Shown here: one piece after another, positions 6,461 through 9,958 of the stretch
How positions within the stretch are numbered: the stretch's first letter is position 1
Layout of the letters: the number at the start of each line of letters is the position of its first letter
Assembly: GCA_964636675.1 (NCBI GenBank)
Contig: CAZWUO010000146.1
Span: 1 to 9,958 of the forward strand
Origin: JALUUH01 sp964636675
GTDB lineage: Bacteria > Pseudomonadota > Gammaproteobacteria > S012-40
Length of the DNA: 9,958 bases
Reading direction: 5' to 3'
Notes under the pieces: model-generated
Databases searched by the model: none
Told to the model about the DNA's origin: nothing
The model's input: only the letters and a program-made list of their open reading frames with translations
Made by a program: the position numbers and the translations under genes

Positions 6461-6470
6461 GGAATACAAA
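6443..6470 (+). promoter_or_regulatory. possible second promoter for the M23 gene
   Basis: TTGACG (6443-6448), in the right arm of the palindrome, is followed after 16 nt by TACAAA (6465-6470), which matches four of six -10 bases. A start near 6477 would give an almost leaderless M23 mRNA. It mirrors the dciA promoter because the arms are inverted copies. The weak -10 keeps confidence low. Confidence 0.3.
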
Positions 6471-6482
6471 GAAAAATTGTCT

Positions 6483-7406
6483 ATGAGTGTAATACTGATT
6501 ACCAATAAATTAGGTGGAACCTCCCGCTTTCATCTTGGCCTATGGATGTGGCTTGCTGTCTCCGCGATTAGTCTGATATTACTTGCAGGTACTGCTTATA
6601 TCGGCATGCATGTGGGCAGTAAAGAAGTGAATGCAAACTCCCTGCTTATCGGTATGCAAAAAGGCCTGCAAACAGAACAGCTTAAATTAGAATTGGCCAC
6701 TAATGATGCGGAAAAAAACATGAATGCATTAGCGGTGCGTTTGGGGCAATTAAAGGCGCATGTCATTCGTTTAGATGCTTTGGGGCAAAGACTTATCGAA
6801 AACGCTAAGCTTGATAGAGGTGAGTTTGATTTTGAAAATTCTCCAGCCCTCGGTGGCCCTGAAAGCTTAAAAGCCGAACGAGGTTCTTCGATAACTGTTC
6901 CCGATTTTTTGTCGGCGTTAGAAGACTTATCCAAACAGCTTGATCATCGTTCGTTGCAGCTCGGCGTGCTTGAGACAATGTTGATGAATCGAGATTTACA
7001 AGATGAGGTATTTCCGGCGGGTCGACCCGTAAAACGTGGATGGGTATCCTCGTATTATGGTAAACGAACGGATCCGTTTAACGGCCGAATTGCGCACCAC
7101 GATGGAATCGACATAGCGGGTAAACATGGCTCAGAGATTATTGCGGTGGCTGCAGGAGTTGTTATCTGGGCGGGTAAACGTTATGGCTACGGAAAGTTAG
7201 TAGAGATCAATCATGGTAATGGCTACTCGACCCGTTATGGGCATAACGACAAAATTGTGGTGCGAGTAGGCGAGAGGGTAAAAAAAGGGGACACGATTAG
7301 TAAAATGGGTTCCAGTGGTCGTTCTACCGGGCCACATGTTCATTTCGAAGTTCACAAAAATGGACGTTCAGTGGATCCCATAAAATATGTTCGCGCTTCG
7401 CGCTGA
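6483..7406 (+). CDS. membrane-anchored M23 family (LytM-type) peptidoglycan endopeptidase
   Basis: This is a zinc metallopeptidase expected to cut peptide cross-links in periplasmic peptidoglycan. The product has 307 residues: a short cytoplasmic N-terminus, one transmembrane segment at about 20-45 (LWMWLAVSAISLILLAGTAYIGM), a likely coiled-coil stretch at about 55-110, a linker, and a C-terminal M23 domain from about 180. Zinc ligands are H206 and D210 in HHDGID and H287 in HVHFE. H254 (RYGHND) and H285 are the catalytic histidines. The full set indicates an active enzyme, not a degenerate activator such as EnvC or NlpD. ATG 6483 is preferred over an in-frame TTG at 6477, although no good Shine-Dalgarno is seen for either. 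The gene diverges from dciA and precedes secA, a synteny I recall from Pseudomonas. The substrate bond cannot be read from sequence. Confidence 0.92.
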   Translation: MSVILITNKLGGTSRFHLGLWMWLAVSAISLILLAGTAYIGMHVGSKEVNANSLLIGMQKGLQTEQLKLELATNDAEKNMNALAVRLGQLKAHVIRLDALGQRLIENAKLDRGEFDFENSPALGGPESLKAERGSSITVPDFLSALEDLSKQLDHRSLQLGVLETMLMNRDLQDEVFPAGRPVKRGWVSSYYGKRTDPFNGRIAHHDGIDIAGKHGSEIIAVAAGVVIWAGKRYGYGKLVEINHGNGYSTRYGHNDKIVVRVGERVKKGDTISKMGSSGRSTGPHVHFEVHKNGRSVDPIKYVRASR

Positions 7407-7571
7407 CGGCGTTTGCACGCAGTTGTAGTTGCCGCTCAAATCTCATCTGGGTAGTTAATTCCGGTTTTATTTTTGCCTAAAAAGCAGTCAGATTTTAATT
7501 CGTTCCGTGTATTCTGTATCTCCGAGTCTGTCGGTTATATTAGGATAAATATCACGCTGAAAAATCTAATT

Positions 7572-7600
7572 TTGCGTACTTTTACGATTCTTATTGTAAT
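7572..7600 (+). promoter_or_regulatory. weak promoter-like pair in the distal secA upstream region
   Basis: TTGCGT (7572-7577) and TGTAAT (7595-7600) are 17 nt apart. The -10 matches five of six bases but the -35 only three. A start near 7607 would give secA a leader of about 275 nt that includes all the inverted repeats downstream. Confidence 0.2.
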
Positions 7601-7735
7601 ATATACCCCATATTCCCTTCGAGCGAAATGCTAAGTGGCTCTCTGTGTTGTTGTGCCCCTCCAAGTCGACGGCTAGTTCTTTGGGAGCACGCCTAACATC
7701 TGGCCGCTTGGCGTTTCGTTGAACATGGCCTTGAC

Positions 7736-7782
7736 GGTATACTAGTATCAGTGTACCAGTTGTTTTTCTCATAAAAACAACT
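7736..7782 (+). repeat. two adjacent hairpins upstream of secA
   Basis: GGTATAC (7736-7742) pairs with GTGTACC (7751-7757), seven pairs with one G-U. Directly next to it, AGTTGTTTTT (7758-7767) pairs with AAAAACAACT (7773-7782), ten perfect pairs around CTCAT. Both are enclosed by the complementary octamers CATGGCCT (7724-7731) and AGGCCATG (7822-7829). Together they could form a branched RNA, but no known RNA family is recognised. Confidence 0.55.
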
Positions 7783-7841
7783 ATCATGTCCGTGCGAGTA
7801 GTCCCTAGTACACTGTTGTTTAGGCCATGACAGTGTCCTAG
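7749..7841 (+). repeat. three copies of an 11-bp motif, CAGTGT(A/C)C(C/T)AG
   Basis: Copies are CAGTGTACCAG (7749-7759, plus), CAGTGTACTAG (7815-7805, minus) and CAGTGTCCTAG (7831-7841, plus). The first and third each differ from the second at one position. The clustering in 93 bp and the mixed orientations suggest binding sites for a DNA-binding protein in front of secA. The second and third copies form the stem at 7805-7841. No known regulator is recognised for this motif. Confidence 0.6.
7805..7841 (+). repeat. 12-bp inverted repeat immediately upstream of secA
   Basis: CTAGTACACTGT (7805-7816) pairs with ACAGTGTCCTAG (7830-7841), 11 of 12 positions, around a 13-nt loop. The loop contains AGGCCATG, which is complementary to CATGGCCT at 7724-7731, so a pseudoknot or an alternative long-range stem is possible. 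The left arm can also pair with CAGTGTAC at 7749-7756. There is no T run, so it is not a terminator. Confidence 0.65.
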
Positions 7842-7856
7842 CTTACATAATACAAG
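7827..7856 (+). promoter_or_regulatory. candidate proximal secA promoter
   Basis: Two readings are possible. ATGACA (7827-7832, five of six -35 bases) is 18 nt from TACAAG (7851-7856, four of six). Alternatively CATAAT (7846-7851, five of six) serves as a -10 without a proper -35. Either gives a short leader of about 20-27 nt before secA. The third copy of the 11-bp motif lies inside this promoter, where a bound protein would affect initiation. Confidence 0.3.
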
Positions 7857-7883
7857 AAGCAATCTTCAGGTAGAAAAAATACT

Positions 7884-9958
7884 ATGTTTAACAAAATCAC
7901 ACGAAGTCTCTTTGGTAGTCGCAACGACCGAGAAGTAAAACGACTCAACAAGGTCGTTCAGGAAGTTAATATATTTGAAGCAGCGCTATCTTCTCTTTCC
8001 GATGCAGAACTGCGTGAAAAAACGAATGAATTTCGTCGATTATTAAATGATGGAAAAACGCTTGATCAAATATTGCCCGAAGCATTTGCGGTTGTTAGGG
8101 AAGTCGGTAAGCGGGTTTTAAATATGCGGCACTTTGATGTGCAAATGATTGGTGGATCGGTGCTCCATTCGGGGCGTATTGCTGAAATGGGAACCGGAGA
8201 AGGGAAAACATTGGTTGCCACCTTGCCGGCGTATCTCAATGCGCTTTCTGGAAAAGGTGTGCATGTCATTACGGTGAATGATTATTTGGCAAAACGTGAT
8301 TCGGCGTGGATGGGGAAATTATATAATTTTCTGGGTCTCAGTGTCGGCGTAGTCGTGCAAGGTATGGACTCTGAAGCGAAGCAGCAAGCCTATGGGGCGG
8401 ATATAACGTATGGAACGAACAATGAGTATGGGTTTGATTATTTACGCGACAATATGGCTTTTCGTGGAGAAGATAGAGTTCAGCGCGGTTTAAATTACGC
8501 GATCGTGGATGAAGTTGATTCAATATTAATTGATGAGGCGAGAACGCCGCTGATTATTTCAGGGGCCGCAGAAGACAGCTCGGAGCTGTATAAAAAAATT
8601 GATAAGCTAATTCCTAAATTAGAAAAGCAATTAGAAGAAGATGGCCCTGGCGATTATTCGCTGGATGAAAAAAACAAACAAGTTTTTCTGACTGAATCAG
8701 GTCATGAAAAAGCTGAAAAAATGTTAGTCGAGATTGGTTTGCTCGATCAAAACGAGAGTTTGTATGATCCGCAAAACATAAGTTTATTTCATCATATTAC
8801 GGCAGCGCTTAAAGCGCACGTATTGTTTCAAAAAGATGTTGATTACATCGTCAAAGACGATGAGATTATCATTGTCGATGAGTTTACCGGGCGCACCATG
8901 CCGGGTCGTCGCTGGTCCGAAGGGCTGCATCAAGGGGTTGAAGCGAAAGAAGGTGTTAGCATACAGCAGGAAAACCAAACTCTCGCGTCTATTACCTTCC
9001 AGAATTTTTTCCGGATGTATAATAAATTGAGTGGAATGACGGGTACCGCAGATACTGAGGCATTTGAGTTTCAACAAATCTATGGTTTAGAGGTCACGGT
9101 AATTCCGCCAAATCGCCCCGTACAGCGCAACGATATGGGTGATTTAGTTTATTTAACTGAGCAAGAAAAATACGATGCGATTGTCTTAGATATCAAGGAT
9201 TGCAATAGTCGCAAGCAGCCCGTATTGATTGGTACAACTTCAATAGAAAACTCCGAGCGTATTTCAGCGGTATTACAGAAAGCGGATATTCGCCATGAAA
9301 TTCTAAATGCCAAACATCATGATAGAGAAGCAGAAATTATTGCTCAAGCGGGTCAGCCTAGGGCGGTAACCATCGCGACGAATATGGCGGGTCGTGGAAC
9401 CGATATTGTATTGGGTGGAAGTTTAGCGTCTACCCTAGAGGCGCTTGGGGAAGATCCGAGTGAAGACAAAGTGGCAGCGCTTACTACCGAGTGGGAGCAA
9501 CAACATCAAACCGTTTTGGACGCAGGAGGTTTACATGTCATTGGAACCGAGCGCCATGAGTCTCGGCGGATTGATAATCAACTGCGTGGGCGTTCCGGGC
9601 GGCAAGGAGACGCTGGATCTACACGGTTTTATTTATCCTTAGAAGACAGTTTAATGAGAATATTTGCATCAGAGCGGATGGGTTCACTGATGCAGAAATT
9701 AGGTATGGAAGATGGCGAAGCGATCGAGCATCGCTGGGTCTCCAAGGCGATTGAAAATGCACAGCGTAAAGTAGAAGGGCGTAACTTCGATATACGCAAA
9801 CAATTGCTAGAATATGACGACGTAGCAAATGAACAACGCAAAGTTGTGTATGAACAACGCAATGAATTAATGGATACTGATGATATTGCGGACACGATAG
9901 AGGCTATTCGTGATGATGTATTGAATGATGCGATCAGTCTCCATATTGTCCCGCAAAG
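7884..9958 (+). CDS. secA: preprotein translocase ATPase SecA (3' end outside window)
   Basis: SecA is the motor ATPase that pushes unfolded preproteins through SecYEG in the inner membrane. The first 691 codons are here, in one uninterrupted frame; about 200 residues should follow outside the window. The N-terminus MFNKITRSLFGSRNDREVKR is typical. Walker A is MGTGEGKTL (G103-T109, K108). Walker B is DEVDSILIDEARTPLIISG (D209). Both have E. coli numbering. The preprotein cross-linking domain follows, then NBD2 with MTGTADTEAFEF, IGTTSIENSERIS, ATNMAGRGTDIVLGG and RIDNQLRGRSGRQGD, and the start of the helical scaffold (ENAQRKVEGRNFDIRKQLLEYDDV). The C-terminal zinc/SecB-binding tail is not visible. 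ATG at 7884 has only AGG (7868-7870) 13 nt upstream, a weak ribosome site. secM, found before secA in enterics, is absent. Confidence 0.98.
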   Translation, partial: MFNKITRSLFGSRNDREVKRLNKVVQEVNIFEAALSSLSDAELREKTNEFRRLLNDGKTLDQILPEAFAVVREVGKRVLNMRHFDVQMIGGSVLHSGRIAEMGTGEGKTLVATLPAYLNALSGKGVHVITVNDYLAKRDSAWMGKLYNFLGLSVGVVVQGMDSEAKQQAYGADITYGTNNEYGFDYLRDNMAFRGEDRVQRGLNYAIVDEVDSILIDEARTPLIISGAAEDSSELYKKIDKLIPKLEKQLEEDGPGDYSLDEKNKQVFLTESGHEKAEKMLVEIGLLDQNESLYDPQNISLFHHITAALKAHVLFQKDVDYIVKDDEIIIVDEFTGRTMPGRRWSEGLHQGVEAKEGVSIQQENQTLASITFQNFFRMYNKLSGMTGTADTEAFEFQQIYGLEVTVIPPNRPVQRNDMGDLVYLTEQEKYDAIVLDIKDCNSRKQPVLIGTTSIENSERISAVLQKADIRHEILNAKHHDREAEIIAQAGQPRAVTIATNMAGRGTDIVLGGSLASTLEALGEDPSEDKVAALTTEWEQQHQTVLDAGGLHVIGTERHESRRIDNQLRGRSGRQGDAGSTRFYLSLEDSLMRIFASERMGSLMQKLGMEDGEAIEHRWVSKAIENAQRKVEGRNFDIRKQLLEYDDVANEQRKVVYEQRNELMDTDDIADTIEAIRDDVLNDAISLHIVPQ

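Larger units (their letters stand above)
7407..7883. other. 477-nt non-coding region upstream of secA
   Basis: No convincing gene is present on either strand. The first part (7407-7620) is AT-rich and holds only weak promoter-like sequences. The second part (7724-7841) is dense in inverted repeats and repeated 11-mers, listed separately. No short plus-strand ORF resembles SecM: the FxxxxWIxxxxGIRAGP arrest motif is absent, and the plus-strand ORFs examined near secA are at most 22 codons. No T-run terminator follows the M23 gene, so some read-through into secA is possible. Confidence 0.7.

Noticed and set aside
7628..7696. 22-codon plus-strand ORF (three consecutive cysteines) as a SecM-like leader
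   Set aside because: There is no convincing ribosome site, signal sequence or arrest motif, and it ends almost 190 nt before secA.
7566..7862. Minus-strand open frame of 98 codons between M23 and secA
   Set aside because: It starts at TTG without a ribosome site, runs through the inverted repeats, and its product (rich in R, K, N, H) resembles no family I know. It is most likely a chance open frame in non-coding DNA, though a database search could change this.
7407..7883. tRNA, 6S, SRP or other known RNA gene
   Set aside because: No T-arm GTTCGA-type sequence, cloverleaf or conserved SRP/6S motif was found by eye.

Overview
This window is chromosomal DNA from a gammaproteobacterium. It covers the distal end of the division and cell wall (dcw) cluster and the start of secA. 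The order is murB (3' part), ddl, ftsQ, ftsA, ftsZ, lpxC, then dciA on the opposite strand, a membrane-anchored M23 peptidase gene, and secA (5' part). The gammaproteobacterial assignment rests on the dcw order, an FtsZ tail (DYLDIPAFLRRQAD) almost identical to the E. coli one, a 303-residue LpxC whose catalytic residues sit one position off E. coli, and a DUF721/DciA gene between lpxC and secA. From memory this last arrangement resembles Pseudomonas, whereas enterics have secM there. I cannot name the genus.

Positions 1-4769 are a tightly packed run of plus-strand genes. murB/ddl and ddl/ftsQ overlap, ftsQ and ftsA are 3 nt apart, and a 77-nt gap separates ftsA from ftsZ. MurB and Ddl make peptidoglycan precursors. 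FtsQ, FtsA and FtsZ form the divisome core. The ftsA-ftsZ gap holds a short hairpin followed by six T, which looks like a weak or attenuating terminator. lpxC follows ftsZ after 109 nt that contain a possible extended -10 promoter.

Positions 5791-6482 switch strand. dciA, the replicative helicase loader, converges on lpxC and diverges from the M23 gene. The dciA-M23 gap contains a nearly perfect palindrome: a 22-bp stem that closes on a GCGA tetraloop when read as plus-strand RNA. Each arm carries an outward-facing TTGACG. The left one sits 17 nt from TATATA, a good promoter for dciA.

Positions 7407-7883 are 477 nt with no convincing gene just upstream of secA. Their distal part is rich in inverted repeats and contains three copies of an 11-bp motif, CAGTGT(A/C)C(C/T)AG. 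They may be operator sites for secA or parts of a folded leader RNA. secA then runs off the window end after 691 codons. The most interesting material is in the two non-coding regions; the genes themselves look intact and ordinary. All statements about regulation are inference from sequence.
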